From contig JAJFGP010000048.1 in assembly GCA_021776055.1 (NCBI GenBank), forward strand, positions 1 through 48,821: a stretch of 48,821 nt of DNA, read 5' to 3'. The first letter of the stretch is position 1. Each line of letters opens with the position of its first letter. The translations under genes were made by a program, and so were the position numbers. The stretch comes from Kiloniellaceae bacterium (GTDB lineage Bacteria > Pseudomonadota > Alphaproteobacteria > Kiloniellales > J153). This document shows, piece by piece, positions 7,744-15,098 of the stretch. Under the pieces are notes generated by a model. That model had not been told where the DNA came from and searched no databases. It was given only the letters and a program-made list of their open reading frames with translations.

Positions 7744-8335
7744 TCTCTTCAACGACGAAGGCAGCGACACGGTCTTTCGCGATGTCATTTTCCTGGCCCT
7801 GGCGGGCTTTGTCGCCATGGTGCTTTTGCTACTCCCGCACCTCAATCCGCCCGCTACCGCCAATGAAGGCGCGCCCGCACCGGGCAACGTCATCGTCGAG
7901 TTGAACTGGCCGAAGGAACTCGACACCGACATCGATCTTTGGGTCGAGGCGCCCGGCGACGTTCCTGTCGGCTATTCAAACAAAGGCGGCCTGATCTTCA
8001 ACCTTCTGCGCGATGATCTGGGCGGTCAATCCGATGTGACCGACATCAACTACGAGGTCTCCTACAGCCGCGGTGTGCCGGTCGGCGAATACACGGTCAA
8101 CGTCCATCTTTACCGGGACATGTCCGGCCGTTTGCCGATCCCGATCACACTTGCCGTCAGCGTCAAACCAAAACCACAGATCGCAGCCAAGCGCATCCTG
8201 ACAACGAAGATCGAACTGCAGCACCAGGGGCAGGAGATCACGGCCTTTCGTTTCAGCCTCGACGAAGAGGGCAATCTCGTGCCCGGAAGCGTTCACGATC
8301 TGCCAAAGCCCTTGCGCTCAAAGAAGAAGGGCTGA
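7721..8335 (+). CDS. ExbD-like single-pass protein with DUF2135-like periplasmic domain
   Basis: A 204-residue protein with one membrane segment near residues 20-41. The sequence FRDVIFLALAGFVAMVLLLLP places Asp21 at the start of the helix, the position and context of the essential Asp in ExbD/TolR (FIDVMLVLL). The periplasmic part starts VIVELNWPKELDTDIDLWVEAP and continues with short strand patterns, including GVPVGEYTVNVHLY. It resembles the DUF2135 / YfaP-type beta-sandwich. A GTG at 7721 and an ATG at 7730 are both usable; GGAG at 7713 favours the first. The gene overlaps the channel gene before it and the membrane gene after it (TGATG), so the three are surely one operon. I infer a proton-driven periplasmic machine. 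Confidence 0.7.
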   Translation: MKSMDELDLFNDEGSDTVFRDVIFLALAGFVAMVLLLLPHLNPPATANEGAPAPGNVIVELNWPKELDTDIDLWVEAPGDVPVGYSNKGGLIFNLLRDDLGGQSDVTDINYEVSYSRGVPVGEYTVNVHLYRDMSGRLPIPITLAVSVKPKPQIAAKRILTTKIELQHQGQEITAFRFSLDEEGNLVPGSVHDLPKPLRSKKKG

Positions 8336-8865
8336 TGAGAGACCTTATCCCCCTCTTCGCGGCTTTGGGCCTGCTTGCGGCGGTTCTCGCGCATATTGCC
8401 ATTTGGTCGCCCCGAGATCTCTGGGTCAAGGTAGGCGCCTTGGCAACGACGGCTGCTTTCATGCCGGTCGCCTACCTGAGCCTGTCGACCATGCTCAGCC
8501 GGCCAAAGCCGATCGAGATGGAATGGTCGCGCGACCACCTGACGGAGGCAGCTGTGCTCGGTGCCCGGCTGGAAGAGGGTAAGGCTATCTATGTCTGGCT
8601 GGAAATGGACGGCGTCGACGAGCCACGCGCCTATGTCCTGCCCTGGAGCGAAGAATTAGCCAAGCAACTTCACGGCGCACAGCGCTCGGCCGAGCAGACC
8701 GGAACCAAGGTTCTTATGCGCAAGCCGTTCGAAAACTCGCTCGACGAGCAGGAGCAACTGTTCTTCGCGGCCCCTGTCCCACCGCCACAGGAAAAGGAAG
8801 AAGGTCCGCAGAACGCTCTCCGCTTCGAGCATTCCGAGACTGAACCGAACAGCACCGACAATTAG
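8335..8865 (+). CDS. Conserved-looking membrane protein, third gene of channel operon
   Basis: A 176-residue protein of unrecognised family. It begins with two membrane helices (IPLFAALGLLAAVLAHIAIW and VGALATTAAFMPVAYLSL). A globular cytoplasmic or periplasmic part of about 75 residues follows (EGKAIYVWLEMDGVDEPRAYVLPW), and it ends with a Pro/Glu-rich, probably disordered tail (PVPPPQEKEEGPQ). Its ATG overlaps the TGA of the preceding gene, so translation is coupled and a direct partnership with the channel and its DUF2135-like partner is likely. Nothing in the sequence shows an enzyme active site. Confidence 0.6.
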   Translation: MRDLIPLFAALGLLAAVLAHIAIWSPRDLWVKVGALATTAAFMPVAYLSLSTMLSRPKPIEMEWSRDHLTEAAVLGARLEEGKAIYVWLEMDGVDEPRAYVLPWSEELAKQLHGAQRSAEQTGTKVLMRKPFENSLDEQEQLFFAAPVPPPQEKEEGPQNALRFEHSETEPNSTDN

Positions 8866-8922
8866 ATCGGCGTCGGTTAGCCTTCTTTACGGCCGCGCCC
8901 CGACGTGGCAATTACCCCCATC

Positions 8923-10512
8923 ATGGACGAGCATCTCGCAACACCCGCGATGACGGGGAAAGGCGCCATTGCCTGCGGCCATCCCGCGACCGCCGCCGCG
9001 GCGCAGGAAATCCTTGAGGACGGCGGCAATGCCTTCGACGCGGCGCTGGCCGGCCTGTGCGCGGCAACCGTTGCCGAACCGGTCTTTTGCTCGCTCGCCG
9101 GCGGCGGCCATCTCCTAGCGCACCGCGCCGACGGATTTTCCCAAGTCTATGATTTTTTTGTCGAGACACCGCGACAACGGCGTCCGCGGTCCGAGATCGA
9201 TTTCACCCCGGTTCTGGCCGACTTTGGCACCGCGACTCAGGAGTTTCATATTGGCTTAGGCGCCATCGCTACGCCTGGCCTCATCGCGGGCTTGTTCGCA
9301 GCGCACGCCGACTTGGCCAGCCTACCCGTCTCCCGCTTAGTAGAGCCGGCGATTCGAATGGCACGAGACGGCATCCTCCTTCGCCCCATCGATAGCTATA
9401 TCTTTCAAGTCGTCGGCCGGATTCTCACAGCGCGGCCGGAGGGTCGGACCCTTTTTACCAGGGATGGCGATTGCCTGCTCAGCACCGGCGATCGGCGGCG
9501 CCAGCCGGAGTTGGCCACAACGTTGGATGCGCTCGCCACCGAGGGACCCGCCTTGTTTTACGAAGGCGAGCTAGGGCGGCGCCTCGTCGCCGATTGTCGA
9601 ACCTTGGGCGGGCAAATTACAGAGGCGGATTTGACCGGGTACAAAGTTGTCAAACGGGCGCCCCTTGAGCGGCGCTACCGTGATGCGCGTATCCTGACCA
9701 ATCCGCCGCCATCTTCGGGCGGCATTCTAATCGCCTTCGCCCTGGCACTACTCGAGCAGGCCGATCTCACACACGGCGGCCACGGGTCGGCCAATCATCT
9801 CGGCTCGCTGGCACAGGTCATGAACCTGACCAATCGGGCTCGGGTCGAATCGCGCTTGCACGAAGCCGTGGCCGAAGCCGAGGAAGCGGCCGCCGCCGCC
9901 CGCCTTCTCGATCCGGCGTTACTCGCCCGCTATGCCAAGGAAGTCAGCGGCCACCCCTGCAATCCACGCGGCACCACGCACATCAGCGTCGTCGACGCCT
10001 CCGGCAACATGGCTGCCTTGAGCACGTCCAACGGCGAAGGATGCGGTTATATCCTGCCGGGCACTGGAATCATGCTCAACAATATGCTGGGCGAAGAGGA
10101 TCTCAACCCGCGCGGATTCCACGCTTGGCCCGAGGGCTGCCGGATATCGTCCATGATGGCCCCCACGATTGCCTTTCGGGACGACGGCCGGGTCGCCGCG
10201 CTAGGCTCCGGCGGATCCAATCGAATCCGCACGGCTATCCTGCAAGTTTTGGTCAATCTCATCGATTTCGACATGCCTGCCGAAGACGCGGTATCGGCGT
10301 CCCGCCTGCACATCGAGAATCAGGTGGCCAACTTGGAGGGTGGTATCTCGGATGCCGCCGAGCGAGCCGCTGCTGCCGTCGCCGATCAGACTGTCCACTG
10401 GCCGCCGCACAACCTGGTCTTCGGTGGCGTACACACGGTCACCCGGGACGCCGATGGCCAATGCAATAGTATCGGAGACCCACGGCGCGGTGGTGCCGCG
10501 GTGGTCGTTTAG
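8923..10512 (+). CDS. Gamma-glutamyltransferase family protein
   Basis: An Ntn-hydrolase that, in this family, removes or transfers gamma-glutamyl groups from glutathione and related compounds. The N-terminal part has the family pattern ACGHPATAAAAQEILEDGGNAFDAALA. The self-cleavage site and nucleophile are at GTTHISVVDASGNM, with Thr351 as the predicted catalytic residue counting from 8923. The later part holds NNMLGEEDLNP, then SSMMAPTIAF and GSGGSNRIRTAILQV. Length (529 residues) fits. No signal peptide is visible, unlike the periplasmic E. coli enzyme, so it may be cytoplasmic. A GTG at 8905 would add six residues. The gene stands alone and ends before a strong hairpin shared with the convergent gcrA. 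Confidence 0.9.
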   Translation: MDEHLATPAMTGKGAIACGHPATAAAAQEILEDGGNAFDAALAGLCAATVAEPVFCSLAGGGHLLAHRADGFSQVYDFFVETPRQRRPRSEIDFTPVLADFGTATQEFHIGLGAIATPGLIAGLFAAHADLASLPVSRLVEPAIRMARDGILLRPIDSYIFQVVGRILTARPEGRTLFTRDGDCLLSTGDRRRQPELATTLDALATEGPALFYEGELGRRLVADCRTLGGQITEADLTGYKVVKRAPLERRYRDARILTNPPPSSGGILIAFALALLEQADLTHGGHGSANHLGSLAQVMNLTNRARVESRLHEAVAEAEEAAAAARLLDPALLARYAKEVSGHPCNPRGTTHISVVDASGNMAALSTSNGEGCGYILPGTGIMLNNMLGEEDLNPRGFHAWPEGCRISSMMAPTIAFRDDGRVAALGSGGSNRIRTAILQVLVNLIDFDMPAEDAVSASRLHIENQVANLEGGISDAAERAAAAVADQTVHWPPHNLVFGGVHTVTRDADGQCNSIGDPRRGGAAVVV

Positions 10513-10550
10513 GCAAACATCAGAACCTAGAGGGCACGCCGTGCACAGGA

Positions 10551-10584
10551 TCGCGCCGGCCGCAGGAGGAGTCGGCCGGCGCGA
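10551..10584. terminator. Bidirectional hairpin between gamma-glutamyltransferase and gcrA
   Basis: Arms TCGCGCCGGCCG (10551-10562) and CGGCCGGCGCGA (10573-10584) are exact 12-bp complements around a 10-base loop. It lies between two convergent genes, so it can end transcription from both sides. There is no T-run on either side. Confidence 0.65.
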
Positions 10585-10614
10585 GACGCTCGGACAGAAC
10601 TGGCAAGGCCTGGG

Positions 10615-11052
10615 TCAGGCGGCCTTGTCGTCCGCGCGGGTTCTGGTGATGTAGGCGCGGGCACAATGCTCAGGGCAATACGGCTTGCCCTCAACAGCGG
10701 CCGACCCACAGAAATGGAAATCCGCATCACCTGGGTCGCCATGCGGCCACAGGCAATTCGGCCCCTTGCCGTCCCGGCGCGGGGCCAATCGAGGCGCCGG
10801 CGGTGGTGGTGCAAGAATCGGTGTCGGTGCCGGGCGCAGATCGTTGAGCCTGATGGGCATCGGCACCCGCCGGCGCATACGGACGCGCTGATCGCGGCGT
10901 ATGGGCGATGGGCGGGCCTCAAGCCGCATGCGATGCGCCTTGCCAACAACCGCGTTCTTGGAAACCCCCAGCATCTTACCTATCGCGGACGCGCTATAGC
11001 CGGTATCCCAAAGTTTGGATAGCTCCGCAACGCGTTCTTCGGTCCATGTCAT
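10615..11052 (-). CDS. gcrA: GcrA-family cell-cycle regulator
   Basis: The ATG at 11052 gives the canonical start MTWTEERVAELSKLW and 145 residues; an upstream in-frame start at 11076 is rejected. The N-terminal 45 residues form the GcrA helix-turn-helix (YSASAIGKMLGVSKNAVVGKAHRM). The basic, Pro-rich middle is a flexible linker. The C-terminal part has the family Cys/His pattern CLWPHGDP, then FHFCG and KPYCPEHCARAY. In Caulobacter, GcrA binds sigma-70 and activates promoters carrying CcrM-methylated GANTC sites, coordinating replication and division. A perfect short palindrome lies 21 bp upstream of the start. The gene is monocistronic. Confidence 0.95.
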   Translation of the reverse strand: MTWTEERVAELSKLWDTGYSASAIGKMLGVSKNAVVGKAHRMRLEARPSPIRRDQRVRMRRRVPMPIRLNDLRPAPTPILAPPPPAPRLAPRRDGKGPNCLWPHGDPGDADFHFCGSAAVEGKPYCPEHCARAYITRTRADDKAA

Positions 11053-11072
11053 ATGTTCGCCCCCCGTCGATT

Positions 11073-11088
11073 TCACTAGACCTAGTGA
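11073..11088. promoter_or_regulatory. Perfect palindrome TCACTAG-AC-CTAGTGA upstream of gcrA
   Basis: Two exact 7-bp arms separated by AC lie 21 bp upstream of the gcrA ATG, in the 234-bp region divergent from the VUT-family transporter gene. Position and symmetry suit a repressor operator overlapping the gcrA promoter or start of transcription. It contains no GANTC. The bound protein is unknown. Confidence 0.5.
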
Positions 11089-11286
11089 TTACTGCTATAA
11101 GTTGAGATCCATGCTCAACGCATCACTATATCTTGTGCATAATCGATTGTCGAGCCCTTGGTCAGCTGGGAAGCCAAAAATTTCTCGGGTGACGCCGGAT
11201 GCGCGGCAACGCTTGCCATCCCTATGGTGAGTACGGTATCCGAGCCGGCGGCTAGCAGGGCGCGGCTGCCTAAGTAGGGTCAGGAT

Positions 11287-11838
11287 ATGAACGACAAGAA
11301 ACACACCGCACCGGTGCGCGGCCTGGCGGCAGGCGCCATCGCCATGACGGTCATCGTCACCGGCTCCAACGTCGCCGTGCAATATCCGATCAATGATTGG
11401 CTAACTTGGGGGGCGCTGACCTATCCGATCTCGTTCCTGGTCACCGATCTGACCAACCGCGCTCTTGGCCCGACAACGGCCCGGCGGGTCGTCTATGCCG
11501 GTTTCATGGTCGCCGTCGCGCTTTCGATCTTTCTGGCCACCTGGCGCATCGCCCTAGCCTCCGGGACCGCCTTCCTGCTGGCGCAGCTTCTCGATATCGC
11601 CATATTCGACCGGCTTCGCCGGGCCCCCTGGTGGCAGGCGCCTTTTGTTTCCTCGACCCTAGCTTCGGCCCTCGACACGGCCCTGTTCTTTAGCCTCGCC
11701 TTTGCCGGCACCGGCCTGCCTTGGCTGACCTGGGGACTTGGCGACTATGCCGCAAAACTGCTTATGGCCGTGGCGATGCTGCTGCCCTTCCGGGTATTGA
11801 TGAAACTTGTCATGCCCGAAACACCGTCCCGCGCTTAA
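11287..11838 (+). CDS. Queuosine precursor transporter (YhhQ/VUT family)
   Basis: A 183-residue integral membrane protein with five to six hydrophobic segments. Family features are the start GLAAGAIAMTVIVTGSNVAVQYPI, then LTYPISFLVTDLTNRALGP with its conserved D-L-T-N-R element, LAQLLDIAIFDRLR and the closing GDYAAKLLMAVAMLLPFRVLM. E. coli YhhQ takes up the queuosine precursors preQ0 and preQ1 for tRNA modification. Alphaproteobacterial members of the family are often labelled VUT transporters. The gene is divergent from gcrA and followed after 5 bp by an oxidoreductase, probably as one transcript. I did not find a convincing preQ1 riboswitch in the 234-bp leader region. Confidence 0.85.
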   Translation: MNDKKHTAPVRGLAAGAIAMTVIVTGSNVAVQYPINDWLTWGALTYPISFLVTDLTNRALGPTTARRVVYAGFMVAVALSIFLATWRIALASGTAFLLAQLLDIAIFDRLRRAPWWQAPFVSSTLASALDTALFFSLAFAGTGLPWLTWGLGDYAAKLLMAVAMLLPFRVLMKLVMPETPSRA

Positions 11839-11843
11839 CGCCC

Positions 11844-13166
11844 ATGCCGCCACGCCCCACCGTAAAGGGCGCGAATCTAGCGCCCGATGCCAGCTTCGAC
11901 CCCTGGTGGTGGGAGGCTTTGCCACCTGCCGAGCCCGATCCAGCCCCGCTTCCGCCCCGCTGCGACGTCGCCATCATCGGCGCCGGCTATACGGGCTTGT
12001 CGGCGGCATTGACCCTGGCTCGGGCGGGGCGAGACGTCCTCGTCCTTGACGCCGGCATAGCCGGACATGGGGCCAGTACCCGCAATGGCGGCATGATCGG
12101 CAGCGGCCACCGCTTAGGCTTTCCCGCCTTGGCCGACCGCCTGGGCCGGCCCGGCGCCGCGGCAATCCTCCGCGAAGGCGCGGCATCGCTTGAATTCACC
12201 GCCTCGCTGATCGAGCGCGAGGAAATTGCCTGCCAATTCGCCCGCTGCGGCCGGTTTCGCGCCGCCTGGCGGGCCCGAGACTACGACAGCATGGGCCGCG
12301 AGTTGGACATGCTGCGGCGAGAGATCGAGCTTGATGCGGATATGGTGCCAAGATCCGAGCAACACCGTGAAGTGAATACGGACAGCTACCATGGGGGGAC
12401 CGTCTATCACCGGCACGGCGCCCTGCAGCCGGCGTTGTTTCACAGCGGCCTGCTAGCGCGCGTCCGCGCCGCTGGCGCTCGTGTGGCGGAGCACAGTGCG
12501 GTCAGCGCTATCAGCCGGGAACACAGCGGGTTCACCCTGACAACGGCGCGTGGCCGCATAGAAGCCGCTGCGGTCATCGTGGCGACAAACGGATATACCG
12601 GCCCCGAAAGCCCAACCTTACGCCGCCGGCTGGTGCCCCTGAGCAGCTATCTCATCGCCACCGAGCCTTTGCCGGCAGGTACGGTGGCCGAACTCATTCC
12701 CGGTGGACGGATGATCGTGGAGACCCGTTCGCGCCACTGCTACTACCGGGCCTCGCCCGACGGTCAGCGTATCCTTTTTGGCGGCCGGGCGGCGCTTAGC
12801 GCCATCGAGCCAGCGCCGGCGGCAGAACGCCTGCGCAAGCTTCTGGTTCAGGTCTTCCCCTCGCTGGCGGAAACCCGCTTGACGCACTCATGGAGCGGGC
12901 GCATCGCCTTTCCGCGCGATCAGATGCCGCACATCGGATCCATCGACGGGATACACTTCGCCCTAGGCTACAGCGGCTCTGGCGTCGCCATGGCGCCGTA
13001 CCTTGGGCATAAGGTCGCTCTGAAGGTGCTCGGCTCCGCCGACGGACACACGGCTTTCGACGACGTGCCCTTTGCCCCCATTCCGTTCCATCGCGGCCGG
13101 CCGTGGTTCCTGCCGTTCCTCGATATCGGTTACCGGATACGCGACCGAATGGAAGGCTCCGACTAG
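11844..13166 (+). CDS. FAD-dependent amine oxidoreductase (DAO family, PuuB-like)
   Basis: A 440-residue flavoprotein starting at the ATG 5 bp after the preceding stop; a longer frame from 11721 overlaps the transporter gene and is rejected. The dinucleotide-binding motif CDVAIIGAGYTGLSAALTLA is at about residues 39-58 and is followed by the FAD-contact segment GASTRNGGMIG. The C-terminal part has the DAO signature FALGYSGSGVAMAPYLG. The N-terminal WWWEALPP and the overall layout match gamma-glutamylputrescine oxidase / PuuB-like enzymes, which oxidise glutamylated polyamines. The polyamine-type ABC transporter and gamma-glutamyltransferase in this window make such a substrate plausible, but the sequence alone does not fix it. 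Confidence 0.85.
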   Translation: MPPRPTVKGANLAPDASFDPWWWEALPPAEPDPAPLPPRCDVAIIGAGYTGLSAALTLARAGRDVLVLDAGIAGHGASTRNGGMIGSGHRLGFPALADRLGRPGAAAILREGAASLEFTASLIEREEIACQFARCGRFRAAWRARDYDSMGRELDMLRREIELDADMVPRSEQHREVNTDSYHGGTVYHRHGALQPALFHSGLLARVRAAGARVAEHSAVSAISREHSGFTLTTARGRIEAAAVIVATNGYTGPESPTLRRRLVPLSSYLIATEPLPAGTVAELIPGGRMIVETRSRHCYYRASPDGQRILFGGRAALSAIEPAPAAERLRKLLVQVFPSLAETRLTHSWSGRIAFPRDQMPHIGSIDGIHFALGYSGSGVAMAPYLGHKVALKVLGSADGHTAFDDVPFAPIPFHRGRPWFLPFLDIGYRIRDRMEGSD

Positions 13167-13175
13167 GCAAAAAAA

Positions 13176-13212
13176 CGGTCAGGCCGGCCGTCCATTTCTG
13201 GAACGACCGGCC
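13176..13212 (-). terminator. Intrinsic terminator for the MlaC-like gene
   Basis: Read on the minus strand, GGCCGGTCGT and ACGGCCGGCC form a 10-bp stem with one G-U pair around an 11-base loop. After TGACCG a run of seven T follows (13169-13175). It lies about 70 bp past the MlaC-like stop and also between convergent genes, so it could stop the oxidoreductase transcript from the other side. Confidence 0.6.
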
Positions 13213-13281
13213 CTTCCACAGAGGAGGAGGAGGAAAGGTAGAAGCGAAAGATCGAACCCAACTACGTTAACAACCCAACGA

Positions 13282-14013
13282 CTACTTCACAGCCAAGAGA
13301 ATTCCGATTTTGTTCGCACCCGGCGAGGACAGAATGCTGGCCAGCAGCGAATAGTGCGATGCATCCTTGCGCGGCGCCCACTGCGCGGCTTTCGCTTGCG
13401 CCGCTAGTTTCTCGCGCAGCATGTCGAGCAGGCCATCGAGCCCACGGCGGTTCACCACCGATGCGAACTCGCGCCGCTGCGTGAGGGCCAGGCTTACGCC
13501 GTCCACAGAGACATCAATGATCTTGTACTGTCCGCCATCGCCAGCCCGCACACGCCATACCGGGTGTGTCGGCCCGTCGAGGCTCTCGATGCTGGTCGCG
13601 ACCAGCACGTCCCGGTCGCCAACTAGGTTGCTGTCGACGACAGTCAGGGTCTCAGCTTTAAAGTTGCCGATGTGCCGGACATAATTGTTCAAAAGGTATT
13701 CAGTGAAGAGATCTTGGAATTCGACGCGCTGCTCTGGCGTTGCTCTGTTCCAGAACTTGCCGAGCACAAACTGGCTCGTAAGTTCCAGATTGAAGCTGTC
13801 ACGGATTAACGTGCGCAACGCCGTGCGCTGTTTCTCGGCTTGGCTGACTTTGCTGGACCCCAACAGGATCGCGGCCTGGCTGCCCAAGCCCTCTACGAAG
13901 CGCGAGGCTTCCTGAGGCGAGGTTTGAGCCCGACTCTCGGTCGCGAAACCGATGTTCAATCCCAGCGCCATGGCCGAAATCGCCACAAAGGCGAATGCCT
14001 TAATTTGTTTCAT
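13282..14013 (-). CDS. MlaC/Ttg2D-family phospholipid-binding periplasmic protein (HpnM-like alternative)
   Basis: The ATG at 14013 gives 243 residues starting with a signal peptide (MKQIKAFAFVAISAMALGLN to about A29); the longer frame from 14136 is rejected. The mature protein matches the MlaC fold: LIRDSFNLELTSQFVLGKFWNRATPEQRVEFQDLFTEYLLNNY, then VRAGDGGQYKIIDVSVDGVSLALTQRREFASVV and GGLDGLLDMLREKL-like ending. Such proteins carry phospholipids between membranes; the HpnM subfamily accompanies hopanoid genes. The last 30 or so residues (from AQWAPRKDAS to KIGILLAVK) extend beyond the usual end and look unrelated, so a 3' change is possible. It is a single gene followed by an intrinsic terminator. 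Confidence 0.85.
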   Translation of the reverse strand: MKQIKAFAFVAISAMALGLNIGFATESRAQTSPQEASRFVEGLGSQAAILLGSSKVSQAEKQRTALRTLIRDSFNLELTSQFVLGKFWNRATPEQRVEFQDLFTEYLLNNYVRHIGNFKAETLTVVDSNLVGDRDVLVATSIESLDGPTHPVWRVRAGDGGQYKIIDVSVDGVSLALTQRREFASVVNRRGLDGLLDMLREKLAAQAKAAQWAPRKDASHYSLLASILSSPGANKIGILLAVK

Positions 14014-14363
14014 CGCACCGTCTCCGCCAAACTCTTGGCATCTGACGCTTTTCTGCGGTCTCTTTGATTTAGCGCCGCCCGCGCCAAGATCCGCAAAACG
14101 CCTTGTGCCTTGCTTTGAACGCATTGCAACAGACAAGTCTTAACGGACTGTTTCAGGAATGCCTAAATTCTGCCACTTTTGCCGCAAGTTTTCTTAATTT
14201 ACCGGGCATCTCCGCCCCCGAATGCGCCTGCCGGGAGGCTATGCAGATTAGAAAAAAATAGAAATCAGCATTCTTTCCCAGCGCCTTAGGCCGATGGCCG
14301 TGGCTCATGTCGAAAGCATTTTCGGAAAATTGCGGATGCTATTTGGGTCGCCAAGACGGCTTG

Positions 14364-14379
14364 TGTCATAGCTGTGACA
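14364..14379. promoter_or_regulatory. Palindrome TGTCATAGCTGTGACA, possible sigma-54 enhancer site
   Basis: TGTCA and TGACA arms flank a core AGCT, with a single mismatched pair between them. The site centres about 97 bp upstream of the -24/-12 promoter elements, the usual distance for a bacterial enhancer-binding protein. It does not match the NtrC or LuxO consensus that I know. Confidence 0.45.
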
Positions 14380-14460
14380 ACAGAAAACCGCCATATTTTG
14401 GCCTTCGACTCACCTCCGTCGGGTGGTGTTATTAGGCCGACCACGCTGCCTCTGTGGCGC

Positions 14461-14476
14461 TGGCATATTGTTTGCT
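14461..14476 (+). promoter_or_regulatory. Sigma-54 (-24/-12) promoter of the lytic transglycosylase gene
   Basis: TGGCATATTGTTTGCT matches the RpoN consensus TGGCAC-N5-TTGCW with GG and GC exactly 10 bases apart. Expected transcription start is near 14487, leaving a 16-base leader that contains the GGGAG ribosome site (14491-14495) before the ATG at 14503. The agreement of promoter, leader and start is strong internal support. Confidence 0.7.
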
Positions 14477-14502
14477 TGGCCATGCCGTATGGGAGCCCCG
14501 CG

Positions 14503-15087
14503 ATGACCACCTCTGCCCGCCTAGCCGGCCTGTGCCTTGCCGCCTTTCTGAGCGCCGGGATGGGCGCCAACGCCCACGATGGTGAGGCGCCCCGGGACCT
14601 GTGCCGCATAGCCGTGGCCAAGGCCAATACCGGCGGTGAGCTGCCCGAGCACCTGCTTACCGCCATCTCCCAAGTCGAATCCGGCCGCTGGCACAAGAAA
14701 TCGGGGGAAAAACTTGCCTGGCCCTGGACCGTCACTGCCGAAGGGCGCGGTCGCCATTTGCCCAACAAGGCGGCTGCCCTGGCCGAGATCGATTCCCTGC
14801 AAAAGCGGGGCATCTCCAGCATTGACGTGGGCTGTATGCAGATCAACCTGCGCCATCACCCGGAGGCATTCGAGAATCTGGAGGCCGCCCTGGACCCCGG
14901 CCGCAACGTGGCCTACGCGGCCAAGCTGCTCCGAAACCTGCGACAGGACCGAGGTTCCTGGACCCGAGCCGTGGGCAACTACCATTCGAAGACCCCAACG
15001 CTGAGCGGCCCCTATCGGGTCAAAGTCTTCCGCGCCCTCTTCGCCGAACGCCGCCGCGTCAGTAAGGCACGCCGCGCCGCCCGCTAG
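14503..15087 (+). CDS. Secreted lytic transglycosylase (SLT domain)
   Basis: The ATG at 14503 follows GGGAG by 7 bases and gives 194 residues with a signal peptide (TSARLAGLCLAAFLSAGMGANA). The SLT lysozyme-like domain is short: LLTAISQVESGRWHKKSG carries the predicted catalytic Glu59, and GCMQINLRHHPEAF is the conserved G-x-M-Q-I-N strand-loop. PGRNVAYAAKLLRNLRQDRGSWTRAVGNYHS follows with the usual A-x-x-Y-H/S element. The C-terminus is very basic. Such enzymes cut the glycan of peptidoglycan, often to let an envelope structure pass (flagellum, secretion system); no such cluster is nearby. Upstream starts at 14374 and 14482 would lie before or inside the sigma-54 promoter and leader. Confidence 0.85.
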   Translation: MTTSARLAGLCLAAFLSAGMGANAHDGEAPRDLCRIAVAKANTGGELPEHLLTAISQVESGRWHKKSGEKLAWPWTVTAEGRGRHLPNKAAALAEIDSLQKRGISSIDVGCMQINLRHHPEAFENLEAALDPGRNVAYAAKLLRNLRQDRGSWTRAVGNYHSKTPTLSGPYRVKVFRALFAERRRVSKARRAAR

Positions 15088-15098
15088 AGGGAATGCCG

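Larger units (their letters stand above)
14014..14502. other. 489-bp divergent regulatory region
   Basis: This non-coding stretch separates the MlaC-like gene and the lytic transglycosylase. It is AT-richer than its flanks (14150-14280 has several A and T runs). It holds an interrupted 16-bp palindrome (14364-14379) and a sigma-54 promoter (14461-14476), both described separately. Antisense and sense frames crossing it show no coding character. The left half must carry the MlaC-like promoter, which I could not define. Confidence 0.6.

Noticed and set aside
11100-11286. preQ1 riboswitch upstream of the VUT-family transporter gene
   Set aside because: I could not find the expected compact hairpin plus A-rich tail near the start.
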